Source: Devosia sp. Root436
GTDB lineage: Bacteria > Pseudomonadota > Alphaproteobacteria > Rhizobiales > Devosiaceae
DNA length: 64,000 bases
Reading direction: 5' to 3'
NCBI RefSeq assembly: GCF_001426345.1
Contig: NZ_LMEM01000012.1
Location: forward strand, 290,309-354,308
Below, in pieces: positions 25,790 to 36,035 of the stretch. Under the pieces are notes generated by a model. The model worked only from the letters and a program-made list of their open reading frames with translations, ran no database searches and had not been told where the DNA came from. Within the stretch, counting starts at the first letter, position 1; the number at the start of each line of letters is the position of its first letter. A program made the position numbers and the translations under genes.

Positions 25790-26386
25790 ATGCCCGATCG
25801 CGAAACGCTCAAATTCTACGCCGACAATGCCGCAGCCTACGTGCGGCACGCTACCGCTGCGACCCCGCAACTCGCCACCTTCCTGGCGCACCTGCCGCCT
25901 GGCGGCACGGTGCTCGAACTGGGAACGGGCAATGGCCGCGACGCCGCCGCCATGCTGGCATCGGGCTTTGCCGTGACGCCATCCGATGCTTCGCCCGAAC
26001 TGGCCGCAAAGGCCGAGGCACGGCTTGGCATCCCGGTGCGGATCATGGCCTTTGACGAGCTTGACGAAACCGCGGCCTATGACGGCGTCTGGGCCTGCGC
26101 CTGCCTGCTGCATGCGCCGCGCCACGAGCTGACCGACGACTTCGCCCGCATCTACCGGGCGCTACGCCCCGACGGGCATTTTGCCGCCAGCTTCAAGGCC
26201 GGCGGCGGCGAGGGCCGCGACGCCTTGGGGCGCTACTACAACTACCCCGATGCCGGCGCGCTGCGGGCCCATATGACCGACGCGGCCGATTGGGCCACCA
26301 TCGACATCACCGAGAACGATGGCTCGGGCTACGACAACCGACCGACACGCTGGCTCTGGCTACACGCCCGCAAGCGTGGGGCTTGA
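25790..26386 (+). CDS. SAM-dependent methyltransferase
   Basis: The 198-residue protein is a class I methyltransferase of the small TehB/Methyltransf_25 kind. The SAM loop is VLELGTGNGRDAAAML near residue 43. YDGVWACACLLHAPRHEL and YRALRPDGHFAASFKAG are the following conserved strands. The ATG is preceded by GGGGAGAG. It converges with the permease gene (2 bp gap). The substrate is unknown. Confidence 0.85.
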   Translation: MPDRETLKFYADNAAAYVRHATAATPQLATFLAHLPPGGTVLELGTGNGRDAAAMLASGFAVTPSDASPELAAKAEARLGIPVRIMAFDELDETAAYDGVWACACLLHAPRHELTDDFARIYRALRPDGHFAASFKAGGGEGRDALGRYYNYPDAGALRAHMTDAADWATIDITENDGSGYDNRPTRWLWLHARKRGA

Positions 26387-26388
26387 CC

Positions 26389-27672
26389 TCAGGCGTCCCG
26401 CCGCACCACTTCCGGTATCAGCCCCTTGGGGGCAAACCGGAGCGCAATGGTAATCACCAGCCCCAGTACGAAGACGCGCATCTGCGCCGAGCGGGACTCG
26501 ATGTCGGGAATGGCGCCCCAGCCGATATGGGTCGACCAGGTGCTGGCGAAGTCGAAGATGACCTTGGCCAGGGGCTCGCTGACCACCCAGACCAGCCAGA
26601 TCAGCACCGCGCCGAACACCGCGCCCCAATTGTTGCCGGCGCCACCGACGATGATCATCACCCAGATAAGGAATGTATGATTGATCGGCTGGTAGCTGCT
26701 GGGATCGAAGATTTGCGTGAAGCTCACTAGCATGGCCCCGCCAATGCCCATCAGCACCGAGCCAAAGACGAAGATTTCGAGCTGGCGTGCCGTGACGTTC
26801 TTGCCCATCGAGGCCGAGGCGATATGGTTGTCGCGGATGGCCCGCATCATGCGGCCCCAGGGGCCGGCATAGGCCCGCGAAATCAGCCAGATGGCGATGC
26901 CCAGTACGGCAAGGGCCAGCAGCAGGAAGCCACCGCGCGCCAACAGGAGCGAGGAAACCATGTCCGAGCCGCCAGCCTGGTAGTCCTGCGGCAGCGGCGT
27001 CGGCCACGGGATCGGCGACACGGTCAGCGTGCCGCGAGTCAGCCAGTCCATGTTCTTGATCAGCGCCCGGATGATCTCGGAAATGCCGATCGTGGCGATG
27101 GCGAGATAATCGGTGCGCAGGCCCAGCGCGATCTTGCCGACGATAAAGGCGATCACGGCCGCCAGCACACCGCCGAACAGCCATCCCACCACCGGATGGG
27201 CGCCCAGCCCGCCGACAAAGCCGGCATTGGCCTCGATATAGGCCGCGGCAGGATCGAGCTGGCTGCGATAGATGCAATAGGCGACGAACCAAGCCAGCAC
27301 GGTGACAAAGGTCTTCCAGCCGCCGCGAATACCCAGCCTGTCGCTCTTGCGCGCGCCGATGACCAGCAGCGCCCCGGCCGCGAAGGCGATCAGCGCCCGC
27401 CCCAGCATCCAAGGCCCGTCAGAGTCCCAGAAAGCCGGATTGACCGGATAGGACATGAAGGTGACGGCAAAGCCGCCCAGCATCAGGAAGCCCATGATGC
27501 CGAAATTGAACAGCCCGCCATAGCCCCACTGGATATTGAGCCCCAGCGCGATCAGGCTATAGGCGGCGGCTTCGACGAGCCGCGACGATGTGAAGGGCAA
27601 GCCCATGAACCAGCCGATCACCAGGATCAGCACGAACAGGCCGGCAAACAGCGTGAGCGAACGCCGGATCAT
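26389..27672 (-). CDS. livM: Branched-chain amino acid-type ABC permease (LivM)
   Basis: The 427-residue membrane protein has about ten hydrophobic segments. The LivM features LGLNIQWGYGGLFNFG, RTDYLAIATIGISEIIR, RMMRAIRDNHIASASMGKNV and IVGGAGNNWGAVFGA are present. Its ATG overlaps the livH stop (ATGA). It is longer than Escherichia LivM-type domains because of an insert around IRGGWKTFVTVLAWFVAYCIY, a feature also seen in other alphaproteobacterial members. Confidence 0.9.
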   Translation of the reverse strand: MIRRSLTLFAGLFVLILVIGWFMGLPFTSSRLVEAAAYSLIALGLNIQWGYGGLFNFGIMGFLMLGGFAVTFMSYPVNPAFWDSDGPWMLGRALIAFAAGALLVIGARKSDRLGIRGGWKTFVTVLAWFVAYCIYRSQLDPAAAYIEANAGFVGGLGAHPVVGWLFGGVLAAVIAFIVGKIALGLRTDYLAIATIGISEIIRALIKNMDWLTRGTLTVSPIPWPTPLPQDYQAGGSDMVSSLLLARGGFLLLALAVLGIAIWLISRAYAGPWGRMMRAIRDNHIASASMGKNVTARQLEIFVFGSVLMGIGGAMLVSFTQIFDPSSYQPINHTFLIWVMIIVGGAGNNWGAVFGAVLIWLVWVVSEPLAKVIFDFASTWSTHIGWGAIPDIESRSAQMRVFVLGLVITIALRFAPKGLIPEVVRRDA

Positions 27673-28673
27673 GACGAAGCTCCTTTGAAGATGCCCGTCG
27701 GTCGCACCAGCAGCACCACCACGAGAATGACGAAAGCCACGGTGAGCTTGTATTCGGTCGGCACCAGCGCCAGCGTCGCCGGCAACTGCATCCATTCGGG
27801 CAGGATGGCGTTGAGCGGCCGCAGCACCATGGTCCAGTTGAACACCGCCAGCGACTCGGCAAAGCCGATCAGCAGGCCCCCGGCAATGGCGCCATAGGCC
27901 TGGCCCAGGCCACCGACAATGGCCGCCGCGAAGATGGGGATGATGATGTTGAAGGCCAGGTCCGGCTTCAGCGTCACGTCGAGCGCCAGCATGGTGCCGG
28001 CCATGCAGGCCAGCGCCCCAGCCACGATCCAGGTCACCCGCACCACCAGCGCCGTATTGATGCCGGAGACCTGCGCCAGATCGGCATTGTCGGCCATGGC
28101 GCGCATCGCCTTGCCCAGCCGCGAACGCGTCAGGAAGAAATGCAGCGCCAGCACCGAGATGATGGTCACGACGATCATCAGCAATTGCGGCTCGGTAATC
28201 ACCAGCGGCCGGGTCGAGCCGATCGCACTGGTGTCGATGCGGAAGATTTCCTTGGTCTCGGTCTCGAAGAACGACCAGGAGCCGGCGCCGAAGAACAGGC
28301 GGATCAGCCCCTGCACCATCAGCGTCACCCCGATCGAGGCGATGAGCAGGATGACCGGCTTGGCACCGCGCTTGCGTAGTGGGGCATAAAAGCCCTTGTC
28401 GATGCCCAGCGCCAAAATAGCCGACATCACCATGGCGATGGGCAGCACCACGAAACCCAGCGGGATCGGCGTCACGACGCCCCAGCTGGCAAACAGGGCT
28501 GCAAGCAGGAACGCAAAGAAGGCGCCGGAGGTCATGAGTTCGGAATGGGCAAAATGGGCAAAGCGCAGGATGCCGAAAATCAACGTGATGCCGACCGCGC
28601 CCAGCGCATAGATGCAGCCCAGCACCGCGCCCGATATGACGACCTGGTTGATGAAGAAAACGAGTTCGGTCAT
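27669..28673 (-). CDS. livH: Branched-chain amino acid-type ABC permease (LivH)
   Basis: The 334-residue membrane protein has eight or so hydrophobic segments. LivH motifs are ALGAVGITLIFGILRFAHF, GKAMRAMADNADLAQVSGIN and AAAIVGGLGQAYGAIAGGLLIG. It is the first permease gene of the unit. A palindromic repeat pair lies between it and livF, which may affect transcript levels. Confidence 0.91.
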   Translation of the reverse strand: MTELVFFINQVVISGAVLGCIYALGAVGITLIFGILRFAHFAHSELMTSGAFFAFLLAALFASWGVVTPIPLGFVVLPIAMVMSAILALGIDKGFYAPLRKRGAKPVILLIASIGVTLMVQGLIRLFFGAGSWSFFETETKEIFRIDTSAIGSTRPLVITEPQLLMIVVTIISVLALHFFLTRSRLGKAMRAMADNADLAQVSGINTALVVRVTWIVAGALACMAGTMLALDVTLKPDLAFNIIIPIFAAAIVGGLGQAYGAIAGGLLIGFAESLAVFNWTMVLRPLNAILPEWMQLPATLALVPTEYKLTVAFVILVVVLLVRPTGIFKGASS

Positions 28674-28715
28674 GCGGAGACCTCACCGACGCACGGCACG
28701 TCTCCGCACCACAGC

Positions 28716-28791
28716 GTCATTCCCGCGCAAGCGGGAATCTCCCTGTGATGGGCACGGCAGAAAGGGAGATTCCCGCTTGCGCGGGAATGAC
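28716..28791. repeat. Dispersed palindromic repeat pair (family A)
   Basis: GTCATTCCCGCG-CAAGCGGGAATCTCCC (28716-28743) and its inverted copy (28764-28791) enclose 20 bp. Apart from one or two central bases they equal the pair at 6194-6288. They sit between livF and livH inside an apparent operon. Confidence 0.8.
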
Positions 28792-28824
28792 ATGGTAGGT
28801 TGGACAGGCCGGTCCGTTGCATCA

Positions 28825-29529
28825 TCAGCCTCCCAAAAAGCTTTTGGCGACTTCGGGATCGGCGATGAGCTCGGCGCCCGTGCCGGTGAAGCGGTTCTGG
28901 CCGCTGGCGAGCACGAAGCCTCTGGAGGCAAAGGCCAGCGCCTGCCGCGCATTCTGCTCGACCATGAGGATGCCCACGCCTTCCTTGTTGACGCGCACGA
29001 TCGTCTCGAAAATCTCGATTACATAGCGCGGCGACAAGCCGGCCGAAGGCTCATCGAGCATCAACAGCCTGGGCTTGCTCATCAGCGCCCGGCCCATGGC
29101 CACCATCTGCCGCTGCCCGCCCGAAAGTTCGCCCGCCGGCTGGCGGCGCTTTTCCGCCAGCACCGGAAACATCTGGTAGACCCAGTCCATGGTACCCCTG
29201 AAATCGTCGCGCCTCGTGAAGGCGCCCATTTCGAGATTCTCCTCGACGGTCATCGAGGTGAAGACGTTCTTTTCCTGCGGCACGAAGCTGAGTCCCATCG
29301 GCACCAACGCATCGGGCAGCGAATTGGCAACATCCTTGCCGGCGAACTCGATGGTACCACCAGTCACCTTGAGGAGGCCGAAAATGGCCTTGAGCGTCGT
29401 CGACTTGCCGGCCCCGTTCGGGCCGACGATGACGCCGATATCACTCTGCTCGATGGCCATGTTGACGCCATTGAGAATAGGAGCGCCGCCATAGCCACCG
29501 ACGACATGCTTGAGTTCGATAAGGGGCAT
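28825..29529 (-). CDS. livF: Branched-chain amino acid-type ABC ATPase (LivF)
   Basis: The 234-residue ATPase has Walker A GPNGAGKST, signature LSGGQRQMVAMGRAL and Walker B LLMLDEPSAGLSP. LSFVPQEKNVFTSMTVEENLEMG is typical of LivF. It starts directly against the livG stop. Confidence 0.92.
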   Translation of the reverse strand: MPLIELKHVVGGYGGAPILNGVNMAIEQSDIGVIVGPNGAGKSTTLKAIFGLLKVTGGTIEFAGKDVANSLPDALVPMGLSFVPQEKNVFTSMTVEENLEMGAFTRRDDFRGTMDWVYQMFPVLAEKRRQPAGELSGGQRQMVAMGRALMSKPRLLMLDEPSAGLSPRYVIEIFETIVRVNKEGVGILMVEQNARQALAFASRGFVLASGQNRFTGTGAELIADPEVAKSFLGG

Positions 29530-30312
29530 TTACGCTACCTCGACCGGAGTGCCGAAATAGGCTTCGACGATAGCCGGATTGGCGCGGATTTCCGCCATCG
29601 GCCCCTCGGCGATCTTCTCGCCCTGCGCCATGACGATCACCGGATCGCACAGCCGTCCGATCAGGTCCATGTCATGCTCGATGACGAAGAACGTATAGCC
29701 CAGCTCGCGGTTCATCCGCTCGATATTGGCGGCAAGGTCGTTGAGCAGCGTCTTGTTGACGCCAGCCGCCACCTCGTCGAGCAGCACCACCTTGGCATCG
29801 ACCATCATGGTACGGCCCAGTTCGAGCAGCTTCTTTTGCCCGCCTGACAGGTTCCCCGCCAATTCGTTGCGCACATGGCCGAGCTTGAGGAAGTCGATGA
29901 CATCGAGCGCCTTCTTGCGCACCTCGGTCTCGCGCGATTTGGAAAGACCAGGGCGGAACCAGGCATTGCCAAGATATTCGCCCGGCTGGTCGCCCGGCAC
30001 CATCATCAGGTTTTCCAGCGCCGTCATGTTGGAGAATTCATGCGCGATCTGGAAGGTGCGCAACATACCGGTGCGGAACAGCTGATGCGGCTTGAAACCG
30101 GTGACGTCGGTACCGTCGAAAATCACCTGCCCTTCATCGGGCACGATATTGCCGGCGACGATGTTGAACAAAGTGGATTTGCCCGCCCCGTTCGGCCCGA
30201 TCAGCCCGGTCACCGAGCCGCGTCGCACCGACAGCGAGCAGTTGTTCACGGCGGTCAATCCGCCAAAGCGTTTGCTGACGTTGCGAACGTCGATAACCAA
30301 GTCAGAGGACAC
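29530..30312 (-). CDS. livG: Branched-chain amino acid-type ABC ATPase (LivG)
   Basis: The 260-residue ATPase has Walker A GPNGAGKST, signature LSGGQKKLLELGRTMM and Walker B VVLLDEVAAGVN. The B-loop reads DEVAAG where most LivG proteins have DEPxAG; the glutamate is kept. FQIAHEFSNMTALENL matches LivG. GTG 30312 with GGGACGGG upstream is preferred to a TTG at 30354. Confidence 0.9.
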   Translation of the reverse strand: MSSDLVIDVRNVSKRFGGLTAVNNCSLSVRRGSVTGLIGPNGAGKSTLFNIVAGNIVPDEGQVIFDGTDVTGFKPHQLFRTGMLRTFQIAHEFSNMTALENLMMVPGDQPGEYLGNAWFRPGLSKSRETEVRKKALDVIDFLKLGHVRNELAGNLSGGQKKLLELGRTMMVDAKVVLLDEVAAGVNKTLLNDLAANIERMNRELGYTFFVIEHDMDLIGRLCDPVIVMAQGEKIAEGPMAEIRANPAIVEAYFGTPVEVA

Positions 30313-30415
30313 TAAGCCCGTCCCGTTTTCCCAATGCCACGAAGCCCGGTTCAATCCAGGCGATTTTGGGGCATCTGCTCATAAGGTAACGCAAGGGTCA
30401 ACCTTGACCAACCAG

Positions 30416-30778
30416 TCAAAGGTAGGCGAGCACCGCGTCTGCTGTGGATTTGTTGTTGGCGCAGGGCACATCGTAAAGCGTCGCCAGCCGGGTCAGTGCC
30501 TTGACGTCGACATCATGCGGCTGCGCCGTCATCGGATCTATGAAGAAGATCAGCACGTCGAGCTTGCCCTCGGCGATCATCGCGCCCAGTTGCTGGTCTC
30601 CGCCCAGCGGACCACTCTTGAGCAGGGTTACCGGCAAGCCGGTCGCCGCCATGACGCGGCTGCCGGTCGTGCCCGTGCCCCACAATTCATGCTGGGTGAG
30701 CTTGTGCTTGTGATGCTCGGCCCAGACGCAGAGATCGTCTTTCTTGTCGTCATGTGCCACCAGGCCAATCCGCGCCAT
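30416..30778 (-). CDS. mgsA: Methylglyoxal synthase
   Basis: The 120-residue protein converts dihydroxyacetone phosphate to methylglyoxal and phosphate. Family motifs are IGLVAHDDKKDDL, the phosphate-binding GTGTTG, KSGPLGGDQQLGA, and FFIDPMTAQPHDVDVKALTRLATLYDVPCANNKSTAD. ATG 30778 gives the normal length; the longer frame adds eleven atypical residues. Confidence 0.95.
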   Translation of the reverse strand: MARIGLVAHDDKKDDLCVWAEHHKHKLTQHELWGTGTTGSRVMAATGLPVTLLKSGPLGGDQQLGAMIAEGKLDVLIFFIDPMTAQPHDVDVKALTRLATLYDVPCANNKSTADAVLAYL

Positions 30779-30814
30779 GCTGCCCTCCAAATGCAGGAAA
30801 ACTACATGCATGCT

Positions 30815-31204
30815 TCAGGCAAACAGGGCAATGGCCTCGCTGAGCAGGATGCCGATGGGGTCGACCGGAATGTCGTCGCCGGGCACGAGACGCAGATAGC
30901 GCCCCTTCTTGAGCCCCTCGCCTTCAAGCAGGCCATCGCCATGTTCAAGCAACCGCCCATGTTCGAAATAGAGCGACACCCGGCCCTCCTGCGGAAAGAC
31001 CGAGCAGACATGGCCGGCATCGGCATGACGGAAATTGACCGAGCGCCAGCCGCTCATCACCTTGCCCGATAGCCCCGGATGCGCCGCGACCAGCGCCACT
31101 AGACGCGCCGTGAGTTCAGCCACCGGCGCCGGCAGGGGCGCGATGAGCGCGGCGAACTCGCTGGAATAGACGGGGTCGACGGCGGAGGTGAGCATGGCAG
31201 GCAC
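30815..31204 (-). CDS. DUF1801-like protein
   Basis: The product of about 129 residues resembles the DUF1801/YdhG-type fold, with the segment GKVMSGWRSVNFRHADAGHVCSVFPQEGRVSLYFEHG and the end RYLRLVPGDDIPVDPI. The function is unknown. The start is GTG 31204 or ATG 31195. It lies 36 bp upstream of mgsA and may share its transcript. Confidence 0.72.
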   Translation of the reverse strand: MPAMLTSAVDPVYSSEFAALIAPLPAPVAELTARLVALVAAHPGLSGKVMSGWRSVNFRHADAGHVCSVFPQEGRVSLYFEHGRLLEHGDGLLEGEGLKKGRYLRLVPGDDIPVDPIGILLSEAIALFA

Positions 31205-31266
31205 CCGATTTTACGCAGATGCCTTTTCGCACGCGCTCCTGACAAAGAGAGTCAGGAGCAGCTTTC

Positions 31267-33018
31267 CTAGAACTCGTTCCAGTCCGGGGCGATGGCGGCA
31301 TTGCCCACGGTCCGAAATGACGGGGTGGGCCGGGCCTGTGGACGCACCGGCGCCGGAGCCCCGCCGTCCATCTTGAACACCTCGACAATGCGGTCGAGCT
31401 CGCTGGCCTGCGCCTCGGTCTGCTCGATGGCGGCATTGGTCTCCTCCACCAGCGCCGCATTGTGCTGGGTCATCTCGTCCATTTGCCGCACAGCGACCGA
31501 TACCTCGTCCAGCGCCTCGGCCTGCTCGCTATTGGCCTGGGCGATGGAATCGATCAGCGTCGAGCTTTCCTGCGCCCCGCTGAGAATGGCGAGCAGCTTT
31601 TCGGCGGCCTGTCCCACCAGGCGCGAGCCATTCCTGACCTCGCTGGCGCTGGCTTCGATCAGCACTTTCACTTCGCTCGAAGCCTGCGCCGCCGACTGCG
31701 CCAGCCGCCGCACTTCCACCGCTACCACGGCAAAGCCCTTGCCGGCATCGCCGGCCCGCGCCGCTTCCACCGAGGCATTGAGCGCCAGCAGGTTGGTCTG
31801 GAAGGCGATGTCGTCGATCAGCCCGATAATATTGGAAATCTTGCCCGAACTGGTCTCGATCGCCGCCATGGCTGCATTGGCCTCGTTCATCACGGCGCCG
31901 CCTTCGGTGGCGCTGGTCGAGACGGCCTGCGCCTTCTGGCTGGCCGTGGCGGCACGCGTCGCATTTTCCTGCACCGCCGTCGAAAGCTGCTCCACCGAGG
32001 CCGACGTCTCCTCGATGGTCGCCGCCTGCTTGGTCGTGCGCTCGGAAAGATCGTTGGCGCCCGACAGAATCTCGCTGGTCGCGGTCTTGAGCGAGCGCGA
32101 CGTCTTCTGCAGGCCGGTGACGATATCGAACAGCCTGCCGAGCGACTGGTTGAAGGCCAGGCGCAATTGTTCGTACTGGCCGGTGAACTGGGTATCGATA
32201 CGCCCCGTAAGATCGCCCTCGGCCATCTTGGCGAGGCTCGCTGTCAGGTCGGCGATGATGCCTTCCGCCCGCTTGCGCTCGGTGATGTCGGTGGCGAACT
32301 TGATCACCTTGACCGGCCTGCGCTGCGCATCGAGGATCGGATTATACGAAGCCTGGATCCAGATTTCCTTGCCGCCCTTGCCGAAGCGCTGGAACTCGGC
32401 GGCGATATATTCGCCGGCTCGCAGCCGTTCCCAGAACCGGGCATAGTCCGGCCCGGCCGCGTAGGCAGGATCGCAGAACATACGATGATGCTTGCCCATG
32501 ATTTCATCGAGCCGGTAGCCCAGCGTGGCAAGAAAGTTCTCATTGGCCTCGCGTATCGTGCCATCGAGGCCGAATTCGATAACCGCCTGCGCACGGCCGA
32601 TGGCGGCGATCTGGGCTTCGTGGTCGGCTGCCTGGTTCTTCTGTGCCGTAATGTCGGTGGCGAACTTGATCACCCGGATCGGCTTGCCGGCCTTGTCGAA
32701 GACCGGATTGTAGCTCGCCTGGATCCAGATTTCGCGGCCACCCTTGCCGATGCGCCGATAGGCCGCCGCCTGGAACCTGCCGGCGGCAAGATCGGCCCAG
32801 AACTGCTTGTAGCCAGGCGCCAGCCCCTCCTCAGGATCAACGAACATACGGTGGTTCTTGCCCACGATTTCGCCAAGCTCGTAACCGAGCGCCGCAAGAA
32901 AGTTTTCGTTGGCGGTGATGATGGTGCCCTCGAGGTCGAACTCGATCACCGCCTGGCTGCGCATGATGGCTTCGACCTTGGCCCGGTCTTCACTGCTGTT
33001 TCGTGCGAATAATCCCAT
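31267..33018 (-). CDS. Cytoplasmic chemoreceptor with two PAS domains
   Basis: The 583-residue protein has no transmembrane segment. Two PAS domains (about residues 15-130 and 140-255) are near copies of each other; both contain AVIEF, GTI, ANENFLA-LGY, HRMF, a [14 protein letters not shown] core and [13 protein letters not shown]-like stretch and an MCP signalling domain follow, with the hairpin tip [27 protein letters not shown]. The chain ends DWNEF, the type of pentapeptide that docks CheR/CheB. It may sense redox state or an intracellular ligand. ATG 33018 has GGAGGG upstream. Confidence 0.9.
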   Translation of the reverse strand: MGLFARNSSEDRAKVEAIMRSQAVIEFDLEGTIITANENFLAALGYELGEIVGKNHRMFVDPEEGLAPGYKQFWADLAAGRFQAAAYRRIGKGGREIWIQASYNPVFDKAGKPIRVIKFATDITAQKNQAADHEAQIAAIGRAQAVIEFGLDGTIREANENFLATLGYRLDEIMGKHHRMFCDPAYAAGPDYARFWERLRAGEYIAAEFQRFGKGGKEIWIQASYNPILDAQRRPVKVIKFATDITERKRAEGIIADLTASLAKMAEGDLTGRIDTQFTGQYEQLRLAFNQSLGRLFDIVTGLQKTSRSLKTATSEILSGANDLSERTTKQAATIEETSASVEQLSTAVQENATRAATASQKAQAVSTSATEGGAVMNEANAAMAAIETSSGKISNIIGLIDDIAFQTNLLALNASVEAARAGDAGKGFAVVAVEVRRLAQSAAQASSEVKVLIEASASEVRNGSRLVGQAAEKLLAILSGAQESSTLIDSIAQANSEQAEALDEVSVAVRQMDEMTQHNAALVEETNAAIEQTEAQASELDRIVEVFKMDGGAPAPVRPQARPTPSFRTVGNAAIAPDWNEF

Positions 33019-33403
33019 CGAGAAAGGCCCTCCAGCCCCTGCCCCTGCCGCATTGCGGCGCTCGTGCAATATTATGGAAATCTGGATAAATGGGGGTTCT
33101 GACGCTGCTTGCGGGTTCTGCGTAGCCGCCTACGCAATTGCCCGAAAACCATGCCGGAATCCGTCAGCCCCGAGGGGCCGGAGTGCTGACGATCGCAATC
33201 TTATCGCTGTTTGGTGCATGGCCGATCGTTCATCTGTCACCACCGGTCCCCACCAGTGACAATGCTGTTGATCTGCGTCCGCTACTGAAGCTGCCCGCGA
33301 AAGGTTAATGGAAGGCCAACACGATCCCGGTCGAAAGAAAATGGGCGCCTGCCCGGCGCCCATTTTCATGCAGTTCGATTGTATTTGAAAACCTGCCCCG
33401 GCG
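33019..33403. other. Intergenic region between two receptor genes
   Basis: These 385 bp hold the upstream region of the PAS receptor and the terminator of the next receptor (33338-33366). GTCAGC (from about 33163) pairs with GCTGAC about 20 bp on. A CtrA half-site-like TTAA (33305-33308, minus reading CCATTAACC) is present. I see no gene. Confidence 0.5.
33338..33366 (-). terminator. Terminator of receptor gene 33404-35854
   Basis: AAAATGGGCGCC (33338-33349) pairs perfectly with GGCGCCCATTTT (33355-33366). On the minus strand the T-rich arm is followed by CTTTC. Confidence 0.8.
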
Positions 33404-35854
33404 CTATCCGCGCCCCAGATAGGCGCCCGCCGCGGCTTTGAGCCCCTGCAGCATGCCGCGCGCGCCGCTTTCACGCTCCGACGCCGCCTTGGCCGCGCCT
33501 CCGACCGTAAAGACGCCGATGACGCGATCGAGTTCGTTGGCCTGCGCCTCTGTCTGCTCGATGGCGGCATTGGTCTCTTCCACCAACGCCGCATTGTGCT
33601 GGGTCATTTCGTCGAGCTGGCGCACCGCCACATTGACCTCGTCGATCGAAGCAGCCTGTTCGCGGCTCGCCCTGGCGATGCTATCCAGCATGCCGGCATT
33701 GGCGCGGATGGCCTCCTGCACCGCCACCAGCCGCTCGGCCGCATTGGCCACGAGGCGCGTGCCACCCTTGACCTCGTCGGCCGACTGCTCGATCAGCGCC
33801 TTGACATCGGCCGAGGCGCTGGCCGCGGACTGCGCCAGCCGCCGCACTTCCACCGCCACCACGGCAAAGCCTGCGCCTGCTTCCCCAGCCCGCGCCGCTT
33901 CCACCGAAGCATTGAGGGCGAGCAGGTTGGTCTGGAAGGCAATATCGTCGATCAAGCCGATAATGTTGGAAATCTTGGCCGACGATTGGGTGATGCGGTC
34001 CATCGCGCCGGTCGCCTCGCCCATCACCGCCCCGCTGGCCTCGGCTTCCGTCGAAACCGCGCGGGCCTCGTGGCTCGCCGCATCGGCCTGGGCCGCATTA
34101 TCGACCACGGTGCGGCTGAGCTGCTCGATGGCGGCACTGGTTTGCTCGATAGTCGCCGCCTGCCGCGTCGTGCGCTCGCTGAGGTCATTGGCGCCGGAGA
34201 GGATTTCCCCGGTTGCCGTCTTGAGCGCGCCCGACGTGCCGCTCAGCTGGGTAACGATCTCGCCGAGTTGCTCGGCTACGCCATTGGTGTCCTGCTTGAG
34301 CTGGGCGAAGGCACCCTTGTAGTCGCCCGTCATGCGGTGGGTCAGGTCGGCTCGGGCCAGCGACGCCAGCACGCTGCCGGTTTCGGTCAGTCCGCGGTCG
34401 ACCGTTTCCACCAGGTCGTTAACGTCCTGCGCCAGGCGGCGAAGTTCGGGATCGTTGAGCTCGGTGCCGACGCGGCGGGAGAAGTCGCCGTCGATGGCCG
34501 CGCCGACCACCGCGCCGATATCCTGCTGCAGCGCCTGGATAACACTGACCCGGCTGGCGCGCTCCTCGCTCATGTCGAGCTCGGCGGCCCGCAGGTCGCG
34601 CATCTTGATGCCGTTGCTGCGGAACACATCCACGGCCTCGGCCATGTAGCCCAGTTCGTCGGCGCGCTCGAGGCCAGGCACCGCGATATCCAGCTTGTCA
34701 CCGGCAATCTCGGCCATGGCACCGGTGAGGCGTGAAATCGGCCGCGTGATGGTTCGGGCAATGAGGATGCTCACCACCGCGGCCAGCGCCAGCAGCACCA
34801 GCCCGATAATGAGCATGGTATTGCGCAGCCCGACTGACGGCGCTGAAATATCGGCCTCGCTTTCCAGCGCCACCACAGCCCAGTCGACGCCGCCAAAGGT
34901 CAGCGGCTCGCTGGCTGCCGCATAGGCCGCCCCGTCGTGATGGGACAGCGTGCCCATCGCGGCCGTACCCGTCAGGGCGGCACTGACGGCATCGCCCTGC
35001 AACGACAGCGCCAGCACGTCATTGCCCTCGGTCTTGGGCGAATCGTTGCGCACCAGCCCATCCTGGCCGACGAGGTAGGTCTCCCCGCTCTGGCCGAGCC
35101 CCTTCGTGCGGTCCAGCACGTCGCCGATGCGGCCGGTCGGCATCTGGAAGGCCAGGACGCCGATCAGGAAGCCCTGGTCATAGACCGGCGCAGCAATGAA
35201 GCTGGCCGGCGCCCCGGCGCTCGGGCCATAGGGGGCGAAATCGGAGAGGAACACCTGCCCCTCCTCCCCGGCCATGGCTGACCGCACCACCTTGCCCAGG
35301 TCGCTATCGGCCCACGGCCCGCCGCCCTCGGCAAAATTGGTGGCGAAATCGGCTTCCTTGAACACGGTATAGACATTGTTGAAGTCGGTATCGAACAGGA
35401 AGATGTCGTAATAGCCGCGCTTCTCCAGCAGGTCGCGGAAATCGGCATGGAGGTTCCGGTGATGCAGGTCATAGACCGGCAGCTTGTCGGACGTATCGAG
35501 CCTGATCCGCTCGCCCGCCGGATTGGGATTCTGCGTGATATAGGCGCCCTGCAGCAGTTCGGTGGGGTCACCCTGCCCCTTCAGTGAACGCATCGCGCCC
35601 GAGAACAGGTCGATATCGGCCGCGATTTCCGACCGCCCGGCAAACAGCGTCAGGTCTTCGGCCACTTCGCTGAGATAGGCATCGAGTGCCGAGCGCGCAT
35701 TGGCCGCCGCCGCGGTAAGCCGCTGCTCGGCCTGATTTTCGACGATGGCGCTGCTGGCGACATAAGCGGCCAGCGCCAGGCTGGCTCCGGTGACAAGCGC
35801 GATCGCCACCACCATGGCCGGCAGCTTGAAGGCTAGTTTGAGCTGGGTCGTCAT
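33404..35854 (-). CDS. Methyl-accepting chemotaxis protein, no C-terminal pentapeptide
   Basis: The 816-residue receptor has an N-terminal helix ([21 protein letters not shown]), a large periplasmic Cache-like domain with [29 protein letters not shown], a second helix ([21 protein letters not shown]), HAMP-type regions and the MCP signalling domain. Its sensor resembles that of the receptor at 43534. Unlike its five neighbours it ends AGAYLGRG, without an aromatic pentapeptide. ATG 35854 is chosen because the anchor follows at once. Confidence 0.9.
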   Translation of the reverse strand: MTTQLKLAFKLPAMVVAIALVTGASLALAAYVASSAIVENQAEQRLTAAAANARSALDAYLSEVAEDLTLFAGRSEIAADIDLFSGAMRSLKGQGDPTELLQGAYITQNPNPAGERIRLDTSDKLPVYDLHHRNLHADFRDLLEKRGYYDIFLFDTDFNNVYTVFKEADFATNFAEGGGPWADSDLGKVVRSAMAGEEGQVFLSDFAPYGPSAGAPASFIAAPVYDQGFLIGVLAFQMPTGRIGDVLDRTKGLGQSGETYLVGQDGLVRNDSPKTEGNDVLALSLQGDAVSAALTGTAAMGTLSHHDGAAYAAASEPLTFGGVDWAVVALESEADISAPSVGLRNTMLIIGLVLLALAAVVSILIARTITRPISRLTGAMAEIAGDKLDIAVPGLERADELGYMAEAVDVFRSNGIKMRDLRAAELDMSEERASRVSVIQALQQDIGAVVGAAIDGDFSRRVGTELNDPELRRLAQDVNDLVETVDRGLTETGSVLASLARADLTHRMTGDYKGAFAQLKQDTNGVAEQLGEIVTQLSGTSGALKTATGEILSGANDLSERTTRQAATIEQTSAAIEQLSRTVVDNAAQADAASHEARAVSTEAEASGAVMGEATGAMDRITQSSAKISNIIGLIDDIAFQTNLLALNASVEAARAGEAGAGFAVVAVEVRRLAQSAASASADVKALIEQSADEVKGGTRLVANAAERLVAVQEAIRANAGMLDSIARASREQAASIDEVNVAVRQLDEMTQHNAALVEETNAAIEQTEAQANELDRVIGVFTVGGAAKAASERESGARGMLQGLKAAAGAYLGRG

Positions 35855-35933
35855 CGAGGAAACTTCCGGAGTTGTGGCACTGCTGCCTTTGACAAGGCAT
35901 GCCCGCAGCTCCTCTTCCGCGGTCATGACGCGC

Positions 35934-35959
35934 TTAAACCATAGGAACGGTATGGTTAA
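35934..35959 (-). promoter_or_regulatory. CtrA-like motif in inverted arrangement
   Basis: The minus strand reads TTAACCAT (35952-35959), an 8-mer described for CtrA targets. A near copy, TTAAACCAT, runs in the opposite sense (from 35934). Together they form an imperfect palindrome about 80-105 bp before the receptor start. Confidence 0.45.
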
Positions 35960-36035
35960 GGAAGCCCTTCCGGGCGCGTCACGGCGCCGTCATGCGGGCT
36001 CCCGGCCAAACCGGGAACCCGCCTTGGAGATCGGC

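Noticed and set aside
26389..28686. Apparent 765-residue frame through livH and livM
   Set aside because: The first ~340 residues are livH read in the wrong frame (His/Arg/Gly-rich). The true livM starts at 27672 and overlaps livH by ATGA.
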